Source of the DNA: Tiliqua scincoides
Lineage: Eukaryota > Chordata > Lepidosauria > Squamata > Scincidae
DNA: 64,000 bases
Reading direction: 5' to 3'
NCBI RefSeq assembly: GCF_035046505.1
Contig: NC_089823.1
Span: 35,326,388 to 35,390,387 of the forward strand
The position numbers were made by a program, and so were the translations under genes. The notes below the pieces were generated by a model, which was not told where the DNA came from, searched no databases, and was given only the letters and a program-made list of their open reading frames with translations. Of this stretch, positions 34,620-45,265 are shown one piece after another (within the stretch, counting starts at the first letter, position 1; the number at the start of each line of letters is the position of its first letter).

Positions 34620-35727
34620 ATACCTGAATGTGGAAAGCATTCAGCTTCTTCTCATGTTGTGAGCGAAGAGACCATGACTCGCTGCAGTACAGAAGTGTGC
34701 TCAAGACGCAAGCTCTGTAGACCTGGATCTTGGTATGTTCCATCAGCTTCTTGTTGGACCAGACTCTCTTTGTGAGTCTGGAAAACGTGGTAGCTGCTTT
34801 GCTGATGCGTCTGTTTAGCTCAGTATCAAGAGAAAGAGTGTTGGAGATAGTTGAGCCAAGGTACACAAAGTCATGGACAACCTCCAGTTCATGCACATAG
34901 ATTGTAATGCAGGGAGGTGAGTCCACATCCTGAACCATGACCTGTGTTTTCTTCAGGCTGATTGTCAGCCCAAAGTCTTGGCAGGCCTTGCTGAAACGAT
35001 CCATGAGCTGCTGAAGATCTTTGGCAGAGTGGGCAGTGACAGGTGCATCGTTGGCAAAGAGGAAGTCACGCAGACATTTCATCTGGACTTTGGACTTTGC
35101 TCTCAGTCTGGAGAGGTTGAAGAGCTTTCCGTCTGATCTGGTCCGGAGATGGATGTAGTTCCAAAGGCATGCTTCAGCAGGACAGCGAAGAAAATCCCAA
35201 ACAAGGTGTGAGAACACAGCCCTGCTTCAGTCCGCTTCGGCGGTCAAAGGGGTCTGATGTTGAGCCATCAAAGACTACAATGCCCTTCATGTCCTTGTGG
35301 AAAGACCTGATGATGCTGAGGAGCCTGGGTGGACATCCAGTCTTGGGGAGAATCTTGAAGAGGCTGACCAGGTCGAAAGCCTTTGTGAGATCTATGAAGG
35401 CTATAAAGAGTGGCTGTCGTTGTTCTCTGCATTTCTCCTGCAGCTGTCTAAGGGAGAATACCATATCGGTGGTGGAGCTGTTGGCTAGGAATCCGCACTA
35501 TGATTCTGGATAGATGCTCTCTGCAAGTACTTGGAGCCTCTTCAGTGCAACTCGGGCAAACAACTTTCCTACAATGCTAAGGAGAGAGATGCCGTGTTAG
35601 TTATTGCAGTCACCCCTGTCGCCTTTGTTCTTGTACAGCTTGACGATGTTTGCATCCCTCATGTCCTGTGGTACTCCACCTTCTCTCCAGCAGAGGCAGA
35701 GGATTTCAGAGCATAGAGCAGGCAAAA
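34620..35727 (-). mobile_element. RTE-like LINE, internal RT fragment
   Basis: Covers the reverse transcriptase from about 58.61 to 59.71 kb of the long copy, truncated at both ends. The minus strand gives QQLQEKCREQRQPLFIAFID-like wording, DLTKAFDLVS, and then FANDA where an active enzyme has FADD, so the catalytic Asp pair is lost. A shorter loop after DLVS and several frame shifts mark it as dead. The missing 3' part is unusual for a target-primed insertion and implies a later deletion or rearrangement. Confidence 0.85.
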
Positions 35728-36800
35728 TCCAAATGTACCCTGGATCATCAAATAATTGTTAGAGTTGCAAATAGAATGAAGGAATTCTTTATTATATGTG
35801 GTGGTTATATGGAAAGTAAAAAAATATTGGAAAATGATATATATTGTTACAAGAGATATTGAATTGTATAGTACCATTCAAACCTGAAATATTCCTTTTA
35901 AATGTGGTATCAGAAATTGAAGACCAATATAAGAAACATTTTATTGTACATATCAGTATAGCAGCAAGAATATTCTATGTGCAAAATTTGAAGCTTTTTT
36001 ATGATTTGATAATTTTAGTTAAACAATAGTGATTGTTTAGTTAAATCATTAATTAGTATAATGACAAATAGGATAATTTTTGTATCAATGATTTTTTTTT
36101 CTAGTCATTGTTGATTTCTTTTTTGAATTAAGACATGTAATCTATGGCCAATATCCTCATGTGTAACCTATGTAGTCCCAACCCTAAGTTTAACCAGTTT
36201 TCCTTACCTGTATCTGTAATAAATAAATAAATAAACTTTGCACACACACACACAAAAAGAATCCAAACGGATTGACCCGTTGAGGCCAACATGCCCGATA
36301 TAACATTAATTGACCACAATTCCTAATTCAATATTGAACTGTGTCAATTATCCGTGGATACCTGCAATGATCCTATGCCTCTGGTTGGGGCCTGACCTTC
36401 GCGGGCAGTACCAGTCATACTGTGATTTTTATTTGCATGCTCTTATTTCGCTTCCAGCTATCACTGTGATTGTTCTTAATGAATAAAAATGTTATATATT
36501 TTTATTCGTTTCACAGTGTGTATATATATTCACACACACTGCTTTTTGACACAAAGCACTTTTCAAAGCATTTGAAAAGTGTGTGATTTGATGACCCCTA
36601 TATATGCTGGAAATCACAAGAATGTGGTAGGTGGGATTCTGAGAGCCAAGACTTGTTGATGTCCAGCACATCCGAACCAGCAGCCAACTGCATTTCCAAA
36701 ATAGTTCTTGTTCTGTTGCAGGTCTTAGGTTGGTCACAACCTCCCCATACTGCAGCTGTATTAAATGGTTTTGTAGAAGTGTTAACCATAATCACATTTA
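35728..36800. other. No gene recognised; AT-rich with simple repeats
   Basis: AT-rich sequence with (AATA)n at about 36218-36235 and (CA)n at 36239-36255. No coding or repeat family was recognised. Confidence 0.45.
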
Positions 36801-36809
36801 CACCCTTTA

Positions 36810-36973
36810 GGGCCCAATCCTATTCAGCTTTCCAGCACTAGTGCAGCCGTAATGCAGCCTTGAGGTAAGGGAACAAATGTTCCCACACCTTTTGGAGGCC
36901 TCTGTGACTGTGCCCCCACCACAGGATGCAGTGCATGCCCCATTGGCATGGAAATTTGGATAGGATTGGGCCC
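36810..36973. mobile_element. Harbinger-like MITE, copy 4
   Basis: Inverted ends 'gggcccaatcctattc' / 'ggataggattgggccc', flanked by TTA (36807-36809 and 36974-36976). At 164 bp it is a shorter subfamily of the family at 16060. Confidence 0.85.
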
Positions 36974-37267
36974 TTAATCCCTGTTCTGTCAGGGTTTGGA
37001 TTCCTTTTTAAAGAAGAAATATTTATGGTGAACCTCAACAGAATAGAATCTGCTCCCTTCCCAACCTGTGGTTCTGTTCTACTTCCCTGTGAAAGTGAAA
37101 TAGAGGAAAGGGGAACTTTGCCAAACTCCCAATGAATACCAATACAGTGATGCAGTAGTAAAACTATACAACAACAAAATCAACTTGCAGTGTATTTCAT
37201 TACCAGGTGTTGTGAATTGCAGCCCACTTCCACAGGTGCAGGCTGTATTGTACACTATACGATGTAC

Positions 37268-37347
37268 TGTATTTGGTGGGCCACTGCGAGATACAGGAAG
37301 CAGGACTATATGGGCCTATGGCCTGATCCAGTGGGACAGTTCTTATG
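37268..37347 (+). repeat. CR1 3' end fragment
   Basis: 'tttggtgggccactgcgaga', 'tacaggaagcaggac', 'gatccagtgggacagttctt' match the CR1 tail. It is cut by the hAT MITE that starts ten bases later. Confidence 0.75.
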
Positions 37348-37356
37348 TTTCAAGAG

Positions 37357-37790
37357 CAGGGTGACCAGATGTCACCACAGAAGAGGACAAGGCACTGCAA
37401 AATGTAGGACATCCAAGAAAAATGTAGGACACGACAAAATGAAAGCTAAAAACACTCAAATTTATTTCATGTGGTTAATTTAAACACTATTTTACTTCTT
37501 TAAATTTAAAACTCTATTATGTATCACTTGTAACACGCAGGGCACAATCCTCACCAACTTTCCGGCACTGTCATAACCGTGCCAATGTGGTGTGCACAGC
37601 ATCCTGCAGTGGGGGCAGTCAAGGGGGCCTCCTCAAGGTAAGGGTATACCTTGGGGCTGCATTGCAGCGAGATCAGTGCTGGAAAGTGGGTTAGGATTGC
37701 GGGAAGGCACACAGGGAAAAGGTCTTTTCCAGGACAAGAGGCTCAGAAAAGAGGATGTGTCCTGGAAAAAGAGGATGTCTGGTGACCCTG
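37357..37790. mobile_element. hAT-type MITE (CAGGGTGACCAG ends) with nested insertion
   Basis: Ends 'cagggtgaccagatgt' and 'gatgtctggtgaccctg' are inverted. Flanks 'ttcaagag' (37349-37356) and 'ttcaagcg' (37791-37798) match in 7 of 8 positions. A Harbinger-like MITE sits inside it. The right end touches the CpG island that follows. Confidence 0.82.
37540..37703. mobile_element. Harbinger-like MITE, copy 5 (nested)
   Basis: Left end 'gggcacaatcctcacc', internal 'cagcatcctgcagtgggggc' and 'gggcctcctcaaggtaaggg', right end 'gggttaggattgc' then degraded. It is nested in the hAT element and therefore younger than it. Confidence 0.75.
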
Positions 37791-37799
37791 TTCAAGCGC

Positions 37800-39060
37800 A
37801 GGGTTTCTAAGGGGTCAGGCGGGGAGGGGTTGGAGGACTGGGGCAAGCTGGTGGTGGGCCAGTGGGGGGAAGGGAAGGCTGGTCTGGCTGCGCCCGGCTG
37901 GAGGCAGGCGGGGTTCGCTTCTACTCCAAACCACCAGGCTGAGAGACAGGAAGCCAAGGGAGCCTTGCCCCCCCCCCCCGGCGCAGGCTTCTTTCCTTAG
38001 CCTCCTTCTTCGGCCCGGAGGGGGTGCTGCCCGTCACCAGTTGGAGGGATTCCCTCTGAGCCGTGGGAAGGCTCTGCAGGCGGCAGCGGCACAGGGGGAG
38101 CCCTCCCGAGTTCCTGCCTTCCCGCTCGCAGCGCAGACCCAGAAGGGCCCCCTCCGCCCCTTCCTTCAGCAGACCTGCCCGGCGGCGGCGTGAGGCTCGC
38201 CCACCAGGCGCCGCGAGCGCGAGGGCTCCAGCTGGTGAGGGCGCACGGAGGCAAAGCCCCAGTGCCGGAGCGCAAGGGGCAGCAGCCAGGCTGGAGGCGC
38301 GCCGAAGGCCCGCAGCCCACCGGGCACGGTAAGAGGGCGGAGGGGAGGGGAGGGGCTGCAAGGGGGGCTCCCCTGTGCTCTTCAGCCCCGCCGTTATTCC
38401 CCGTCCCGGCAGCGCGTGGCAGCCAGTCAAGCAGGGCAGGAGCTGGCCTCTCGAGATGGGCGGCGCTGCGAGAGCCCAATCCTAGGCATGTCTACTCAGA
38501 AGTAAGTCCCATTAGAGTCAATGGGGCTTACCCCCAGGAAAGTGTGGACAGGATTGCAGCCTCAGAGCGTCATCCTATGCACGTCTGCTCAGAAGTAAAT
38601 TCCATTGTAGTCAGTGGGGCTTACTCCCAGGAAAGTGCGGCTAGGACTTAGAGCCCAAGCCTCTGCCTGCCTACTCGGAAGTAAGTGCCATTAGATTCAA
38701 GCGGGCTTACTCCCAGGAAAGTGTGGCGAGGATTGTAGCCTGAATTCGGGGCGCAGCCGGCGCCAGGAAGGGGGGCGCAGAAGGAGTGGGGCGCCTGGGG
38801 TCGGGCTGCAGCGTGGTGCCCCACCGGCTCTCGCGGTGGCACATCCCCAGCTCCGGGAGGATTCGTGGGGCCACCTTTGCTGCCCACGTAGTGCGAGAGA
38901 AGCGCCCTGCAGGCGCGCTTTTGTGCCTGCGCTTCCAGCTCCTGCCCCAGTGCGGGGCTGCCCGGCTATCCTCCTATATTACGAGAGAGTCTGCAGCGGG
39001 CACGGTTTTCGCCTCCGTTTCATGGCTAAAGCTGGGGAGGGAAAACTTCAGCCCCCCCCC
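37800..39060. other. Orphan CpG island, candidate first exon on plus strand
   Basis: Strongly GC- and CpG-rich. A consensus donor 'gggcacg|gtaagag' lies at 38328/38329 on the plus strand after about 270 bp of uninterrupted frame. Proteins read from it are Arg/Ala/Pro-rich on both strands and show no domain, so any exon may be untranslated. In humans the gene beyond CPOX in this direction is ST3GAL6, transcribed away from CPOX. I see no ST3GAL6 coding exon here, so assignment is speculative. Confidence 0.4.
38474..38745 (+). repeat. Tandem palindromic units, array 5 (3 units)
   Basis: Three forward units of about 93 bp within the CpG island: 'gagcccaatcctaggcatgt', 'ctactcagaagtaagtccca', 'ggggcttacccccaggaaag', 'ggattgcagcct'. 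They are less diverged from each other than the units of array 1. Confidence 0.82.
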
Positions 39061-39069
39061 TAATTTTCT

Positions 39070-39160
39070 AAGGCTGCGATCCCATCCACACTTACAAGAG
39101 AGTAAGCCCCAGTGACTATAATGGAGCTTACTTCTGAGCAGGCAGGCATGGTTGGGCTCT
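39070..39160 (-). repeat. Single palindromic unit
   Basis: One reverse-orientation unit at the right edge of the CpG island: 'ggctgcgatcccatccacac', 'gagagtaagccccagtgac', 'cttctgagcaggcaggcat'. Confidence 0.7.
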
Positions 39161-39617
39161 CAGCCTTCTCCTCCCGTTCTATTTCTGTCTCAGAAGGGGA
39201 GACAAAGTTAAGAAGAGAGGGGAGCTTTAAGGCCTGAAGTTGCCGTTGGATCTGGGAGAGGCGTGACTTCCTTCCTGTTTTTCACTTAGGAAATGGCCAA
39301 GAAGGCTGATTGTGAGGGCAGCAGCAGCAGTTCCAGCACTGCAGCCTCCTGAGGAGGTGAAATGCAAAACAAAGAGTCAGTCTGACAGAAGAGCTATGAG
39401 AACTGTGACCCCCCCCCCCTTGGTGTATCAAATCTGATAACTTTGGTGTAGGGTAGTCAACCTCCCCACCCTTTGCACACTCAGTAGCTCACCACAAGGC
39501 ATGTGCTTTTTCCTAAACTGTGAAAACATTTCCTTAGTTTGAGCCCAACCTGCAGTGAGCCAGACATGTAACTGAGCTGAACTGAAGAGGTGGAGCTCAG
39601 CTTTTGATTTTCTGTGG

Positions 39618-40340
39618 CAGTTCTCAAACCTTTTATCACAGAGACCCACTTTTTAGAATGTTGGGACCCACCGGAAGTTATGTCGTTAACCAGGCAGTGA
39701 TGTCATGGCTAGAAGTGACATCGTCAAGGAGGAAAAAATTTTAACATCCCCATACGACAAAATCAAATCTAAGTAAGTAAAGGAGTAGTCCTAACCAACT
39801 TTCCAGCATTGAGGTAAGGGCAATGCAACTCCAAGGTAAGAGAACAAATATTGCCTTACCTTGAGGAAGCCTCCACTACTGCCATCCAACTGCAGGATGC
39901 AGCACATGCCCCAGTGGCACAGCTAAATCAGTGCTGGAAAGTTGGTTAGGATTGCACCCTAAGTAAATTAGAAGTGTACAATAAGTATAAATTTAAAAAA
40001 AATTAAAACAAAGAAGAACCCTACTAACCCTCCCAGGACATTGTTGATCAGCTGATAAAAGTTCCCCAAGCATCCAAAAGGGGATCCAATTCACATTTAT
40101 CCAATCCACATTTACCTGGGAGTAAACCCCATTGACTATCATTGTTGTATTTACATAGGTACAGATCTGTATCTGTTAAAGGTACAGATCTGAAACATTT
40201 TCCCAAATGCAGCCACATCCCATGATAGCATCAAGTTGAATGTATTAAAAATAAAATACACTTTGAAATGAATAGGGACCCACTTGAAATTGGCTTGTGA
40301 CCCACCTAGTGGGTCCCAACCCACAGTTTGAGAAACACTG
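39618..40340. mobile_element. hAT-type MITE carrying nested repeats
   Basis: Left end 'cagttctcaaacctttt' and right end 'cacagtttgagaaacactg' are inverted. Flanks 'ttctgtgg' (39610-39617) and 'ttttatgg' (40341-40348) agree in 6 of 8. Internal 'gacccacttttt' and 'gggacccacc' recur at 63986 and 24510. A Harbinger-like MITE (39781-39959) and a palindromic-unit piece (40100-40170) lie within. Confidence 0.75.
39781..39959. mobile_element. Harbinger-like MITE, copy 6 (nested)
   Basis: Right end 'ggttaggattgcaccc' and degraded left end 'aggagtagtcctaacc', flanked by TAA (39778-39780 and 39960-39962). It is inside the hAT element. Confidence 0.82.
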
Positions 40341-40603
40341 TTTTATGGTATACTGTACAAATAGTCTGAAAACAGGATTTCAGAACAACAAAAAAACACA
40401 TTCAGCTATTGTAAAGTTTTCTTTCACTTTGCATCTATTTGGTTTTGGCCCTTGGCTCTCACCTCTCATTTTTATTTTATTGCTACATGCAAAGATTTAA
40501 AGCCACCATTTAGTCTCCAGAAAGGCTCCCAAGCCAGCCTGCAGCACATTATAAACAACAATGCAATAAATATATGCAGATAAAAGCCAATAAAAGAGAC
40601 TGG

Positions 40604-41096
40604 TGTCACAAACATCACCCTTGGGGTAGGGAAGGACCAGGGGAGATTCCCAAGTCAACCAGGATTTAACCCTCCTCCACCTACACTATCGTCCACAAAC
40701 CCCCAAGAGCAATGTTTATTTATTTAGCTTACTCCAAGCCCCAGGTCCTATTAACATACATGTCCTTGGTTAATTATTGCACTCAATTTTAATGTAAAAG
40801 TTTTTTTATTATAGCTTTAAGGGAGCTTCAATTGCTCCAATAACATATTTACATGAATTACAGTAGCTTTAAAACAAGAAAAGATCATATCTAAAAAGAG
40901 GCTAAAATTACCATCTTACAGGTCTCTCAGCATTTCTTCCAGGATAAAAGCTGTTAACCTCCCTGCCTTCTGCTGTGTGTTTTCAGGCACCCATGCCCCT
41001 GTTTTATTCTTTAAGTTACTAATGCACTACACCTGGGTAACAAACACCCAACTTAATCCATCTTAAAGCGAAAGGGACTTGCCCCACCCCGTGACA
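40604..41096 (-). repeat. Solo LTR with 5-bp target duplication (fossil)
   Basis: Begins TGTCAC and ends GTGACA. An exact 'actgg' lies at 40599-40603 and 41097-41101. An AATAAA signal in minus orientation near 41005 suggests minus-strand sense. Length is 493 bp, with no internal retroviral sequence. This is the classic product of LTR-LTR recombination. The family is unknown. Confidence 0.75.
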
Positions 41097-41129
41097 ACTG
41101 GCAATGAGAGCATTAAAAAAAAAAAGTAT

Positions 41130-41330
41130 CCACAATGGGGAGAAAACTAAATGCTTGTCCAAACCAAAAGTCCTTCACTATACTGTGAAAAATCACCAGT
41201 GAGGGGACCAAATAGGCCTCCAGCTGAAGGGATTTCAAGAGCCTGAGGGCCATGACTGAGAAGGCCCTGTCAAGATATCCCAACCTATCAGACATAAAAA
41301 AAGAGAGAACACATAGCATTTGTCAGATGT
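41130..41330 (-). repeat. Old L2-type fragment
   Basis: 'gactgagaaggccctgtcaa' matches the L2 C-terminal region ('gaaggccctattt' at about 46860) in reverse. It is strongly diverged. Confidence 0.4.
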
Positions 41331-41727
41331 TGAATGAAGTGGATGGGGAAACCCATCTTAAAACAACCATTTCTCTCTTCATGCACACACTGCACATTTG
41401 ACTTTGCACAGATCCAGTCTTTTTTGAGGGTAGGGTTGCAAACCCTCCAAGATTAGCCTGCAGTCTCCAGGGCTTGCAGGAATTTTCAATATTGCATTAT
41501 GTGGGGGAAAGGGAGAATCTCCAGAATAGCTTCAGTCCTAGTAGGCACTCTGAATTTCCATGAGGTCAGGATTCTGAGATTAACTTAATGTAAACAACAG
41601 TAATATCAGATGTGGACTTGCTTATCACTCCATGTTTTGTACACGTACGCAGATATATTTCCCACTTATTTCAGTGTAAGCTAAATGTATAAATAAAGCA
41701 TAGTCACTTAACATGAATTAATAAAAT

Positions 41728-42205
41728 GTGTTGGTGTTGACCTTTAAAGCCCTGTATGGCATAGGACTGGGATACCTCAAGGATTGTCCTCCCGCATATA
41801 TTCCTGTACATCCTCTGCAGTCAGAGAGGGCTCTACTCAGGATAATGCTGCCATCTGAAGCCAGGGGAATGGTGGCAAGGTGTAGGTTGTTCTTGGTTGT
41901 GGCACCACGCCTGTCAAACCAGCTACCAAAAGATCTGAGAGCAGCTGCTTTGTTATATGGTTTCTGGTGGGTTTGAAGACCCATCTGTTTCACCTTGCCT
42001 TTGGGAAGGGAGGTACTCCCTAGGGACCCCTTAACTTTTATGCTTCTATACATTATTTTATCTGCTCTTTTATTGTTGTTTTAAAAAGTGTTTTTATGGT
42101 TTTAATGGTTTTTATTTTAACATTTTATTCTAATGTTTTGATGTTGATGTTTGTTTTGTTGTACACCGCTTTGGGTTTTAGAAAAGCAGTATGTATAAAT
42201 GAATG
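41728..42205 (+). mobile_element. Diverged L2-type LINE 3' fragment
   Basis: 'gttgacctttaaagccctgt' and a reading like VLTFKALYGIGLGYL match the L2 protein end at 46710 onward, followed by a 3' UTR ending 'caccgctttgggttttagaa' and (AATG)n. It is clearly older than the other L2 copies. Confidence 0.75.
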
Positions 42206-42238
42206 AATGAATGAATGAATGAATGTTCTAGATCTAGA
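42206..42238 (+). repeat. (AATG)n simple repeat
   Basis: 'gaatgaatgaatgaatgaat' forms the microsatellite tail of the L2 fragment. Confidence 0.9.
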
Positions 42239-43683
42239 ATATTGTGCTTTAAAATCCAGATTCTAAATTCTGTAATCCTGAAACCCACAGTTAGATTTGC
42301 AATACTGTTTAATCAGAAGCAATTTACATTGACTTAAATGAGACTTCCTGTCAAGCAAGTGTGCATAGCATTTCAGTATAAACTAGGCAAACTGATAACA
42401 TTTGCTTAAATATAATTTCTATGCTTTTCATAATTTTCTAATGAGGGCTTTTCTCCTGTGATGTGTTCCCTTTTGTTTGTTCAACCATTTGCAGCTTTTC
42501 CGCGGCAAGCTGGAGGGCTATAAATGTGCTGCTTTAGTAAAAAATGAAAGCTGTGTTGATCAGGAGTCTGTCTGAAAGCATTGGTTGTAATATTCACACT
42601 TATTCAGCACGTGATCTGCACTAATGTAGCTTTTGCACAACCTTCGGTCATAGTTGCATGCTTTGATCATTCCAACTGTGTCTATAGAAACTTGGTTTAA
42701 CTAGAAGCATTCACATATGGCAAGAGCATACAGGGCCTCTTCCTTTCCTCCTGGAAAAGTAGAGATTTGAACCTGAATCTCCCTGGCCCTTGTCTGATAC
42801 TAACCATACTCTATACTGGTTCTCATGGTGGCAGTCATTAGTGCACAATTTCAAAATTGGTTTTTTAAGTTATTTTAGCATCATGACAAAGTTTACATAT
42901 TTATAAAACTTGTTGCAATGAACACTGACAAAAATTCATATGTAAAGAACACTGTGTTTGAAAAATTATGCAGAAAATGTTTTCAAAGAAAATGGAATAA
43001 GTTGCTTTCCTTCTTGTACTTGAGTTAATAGTCCTCAGACTGCTTACTATGACATTGGATATTAAAAATAAATACTGTATCCTTAAGGAACCATTTATAC
43101 CATTCACTGTGTGTGTGTGTGTGTGTGTGTGTGGGAGAGGAGGTACCATAGGGATGTGTAGGACTCTTGACGTAGGTACAGTAGTTTAGTGACAATTGTG
43201 AAGAAAGGGTTTGAATAGTAATTAAACCACTTAAGCCACTTCCATTCTTCAAAGCTACAAAGGCTTCACATTGTGTTTGTCAAAAGGGGACAGCTTGGAA
43301 GCAATATCTTGAATGCATTGTTCAGAGGCCGCTCCAGACTTAACTGGAGGTAAAACTACAGGTTTTACTTCACTAGCACAGAACAAAGCAGTTCAGAAAT
43401 CAGGGAAAGATGAGATGGAACCTCATCTTGGCAGAAGTACACATGTCTTAACAAGGACATTCACTCTGCCTGTATTTACTTATAGCTTATATTCTAAATT
43501 CATACTTTCAGAGCAAAAGGCACATATAGGCAAAAGCTAGGACAAAACAGTCTTTGCCCTAAATTGTAATTCACATATGGGGACATAGTAGTCATTAGAA
43601 GAAGTTCTTAAGGAACCAGAAGGTTGCTTGATTTTTAGAAAAGTTTTAAGAAAAGACAAAGTTTTGCAGAGAGGCTCCACAGG
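42239..43683. other. No gene recognised; includes (GT)n
   Basis: Unclassified. A (GT)n run of about 24 bases lies at 43109-43133. Frames on both strands are short or come from the microsatellite. Confidence 0.45.
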
Positions 43684-43717
43684 TGATCCAGTGGGGCTGT
43701 TCTTATGTTCTTATGCT
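43684..43717 (+). repeat. CR1 3' terminal stub
   Basis: 'gatccagtggggctgttctt' and the terminal 'atgttcttatg', only about 33 bp. Confidence 0.65.
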
Positions 43718-43929
43718 GATATTAACACAAGGAAAAGGTATGCAGATAAGATAATGGTACCAGGCAAAAGCACATTGTGTCATCTCTTTTAATGAGGTTA
43801 GTAAGACCTGTCAAATTAATTTTAATTGGATTAATGGATGTGAATAAGGTTCAACACTGGGTAAATGGTATTGTAGCACTCCCTACTGGTTTCTGAAAAC
43901 TTTGTAATTCAATATGTTTAAATGCCTAA

Positions 43930-44229
43930 TTTTACCTTTTATAGAAACCTGTAACCTGAAACACACCTATCAGGTGTCTCTAAGGTTATCTATAGCCTAT
44001 TAGGAGTTTGCCCCATCTATGATGCGGGTTTTCAGCCAACAGGAAGTCTAGATTTTCAGACGAAGAACCCAGAATGGTATAAAGGGTCCAGTTAACATTG
44101 ACAGTTGCTCTTATGCTTTGAGACATTAGTCACATGAGATGCCCATTGCTTGCAATGAAATAAAAAGCCTGTGAACCTTCACTCCTGAGTGCCAAGTTAT
44201 TCTTGAGTTGCATTTTCAACCTTGCAACA
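43930..44229 (+). repeat. LTR related to the 29-32 kb retroviral fossil
   Basis: Aligns with the end of that LTR: an 'ACCTATCAGGTGT' block, a TATA-like 'tataaaggg' (44086), 'aataaaaagcctgtgaacct', 'ttcactcctgagtg', 'ttcttgagttgca' and a terminal CTTGCAACA. It is the more diverged member. I could not place its left end, and no internal sequence adjoins, so it is probably a solo LTR. Confidence 0.65.
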
Positions 44230-45035
44230 CATGAACACTGACATCTGTAGATTTAATAGAAGTATTGTGGTAGAGAGTTTTGACATGTTGGCAACAAATA
44301 AGATATTAAGTTTAAAGTTAGCAAATATTATCACATCAGCTATTGCCCCCAATAATGTAGCAACTTTGTAAGTTATACTAACATTTTTATTGTGGTGTTC
44401 TCAGATGTCTAAAAAGTGTATGCTGTACCCTTTAGTGCTGAAAATCTAATATACGGTATCCGCTAGCTTGTTTTGTATTGAACACTAGAGTATCTACCAA
44501 CCAATTTGAATTAAAAGGTATAGTTCCTTGCCAGAATTCTGCTGTGCAGTAGGTCAGGGAAATGCCCAGGAGGATAAATTTGTTAATCCCAGAGCAAACA
44601 TACATGTTTCAGCCTGAAGTGACACATTATTCATCTTACGTTTTGTTCCCCTTTGTTGAGGAAGTGCCTCCTGTAGTTAGGTGTATGTGTGATAATGGTT
44701 ATTGTAAAGAGGAAGGCCCTGTTATGGGTGCTATCACCATGGGAAATATGATTGACAGCAAGTTAGGCCATCTCTTGTGGCAGCCAACCTGTGGAATTCA
44801 GTCCCAGGTAAGAGGGAGCAAACATGCATGCATGTGCAAGAGAACTCTCTTACAAGAAGATCAGGCATGGAACTGTGACCATGAGGATCAGGCATGGTTT
44901 ATTCTTCTCTTTTTATTTTAGATATTTGGGTTAAAGTGTTTACTTGATTAAGAATGGTTTAAACAAGGTTTATGTGCATTTGTAATCTTCTAACATGGTA
45001 TCAGTTTTATATTTTGCATTGTAGAACTAAAAGAA
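44230..45035. other. Unclassified; contains an isolated 84-codon frame
   Basis: Mostly AT-rich. An open plus-strand frame from 44562 encodes MPRRINLLIPEQTYMFQPEV, then YVLFPFVEEVPPVVRCMCDN and HLLWQPTCGIQSQ, and meets a CAG|GTAAGA donor at 44807. I recognise no family. A preceding 'gtgcag' and 'gtcag' could be acceptors but have weak pyrimidine tracts. Confidence 0.3.
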
Positions 45036-45265
45036 AAGAGCCAGGGTGGTGTAGTGGTTTGGGAGGTGGACTTAGACCTGGAAGATCCAGGTTTAAATCC
45101 TCCCTCAGCCATTACGTTTCCTGTGTGACCTTGGGCTAGTCACTTTTTCTCAGCCTTACCTACCTCACAGGATTGTTGTGGGGGCAAAAGGAGGGGAACA
45201 GTTGTGTATATTGCCCTGAGCTCTTTGGAGGAATGGTGGTATAAAAATTTGAATAAATAAATAAA
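45036..45265 (+). mobile_element. MIR-type CORE-SINE
   Basis: tRNA-like head with A-box 'gtggtgtagtggtt' and B-box 'ggtttaaatcc', then the CORE/MIR block 'tgtgaccttgggctagtcac' and 'cctacctcacaggattgttg', an L2-type tail 'gagctctttggagg', and (AATA)n. It is nearly full length. The next LINE begins exactly where its tail ends. Confidence 0.85.

Noticed and set aside
37921-38651. Frames of 150-170 codons on both strands in the second CpG island
   Set aside because: They are compositional, overlapping in several phases, with no domain or conservation signal visible.
45036-45120. Possible tRNA gene (A and B boxes present)
   Set aside because: The boxes belong to the tRNA-derived head of a CORE-SINE, which continues into the MIR block and an L2 tail.
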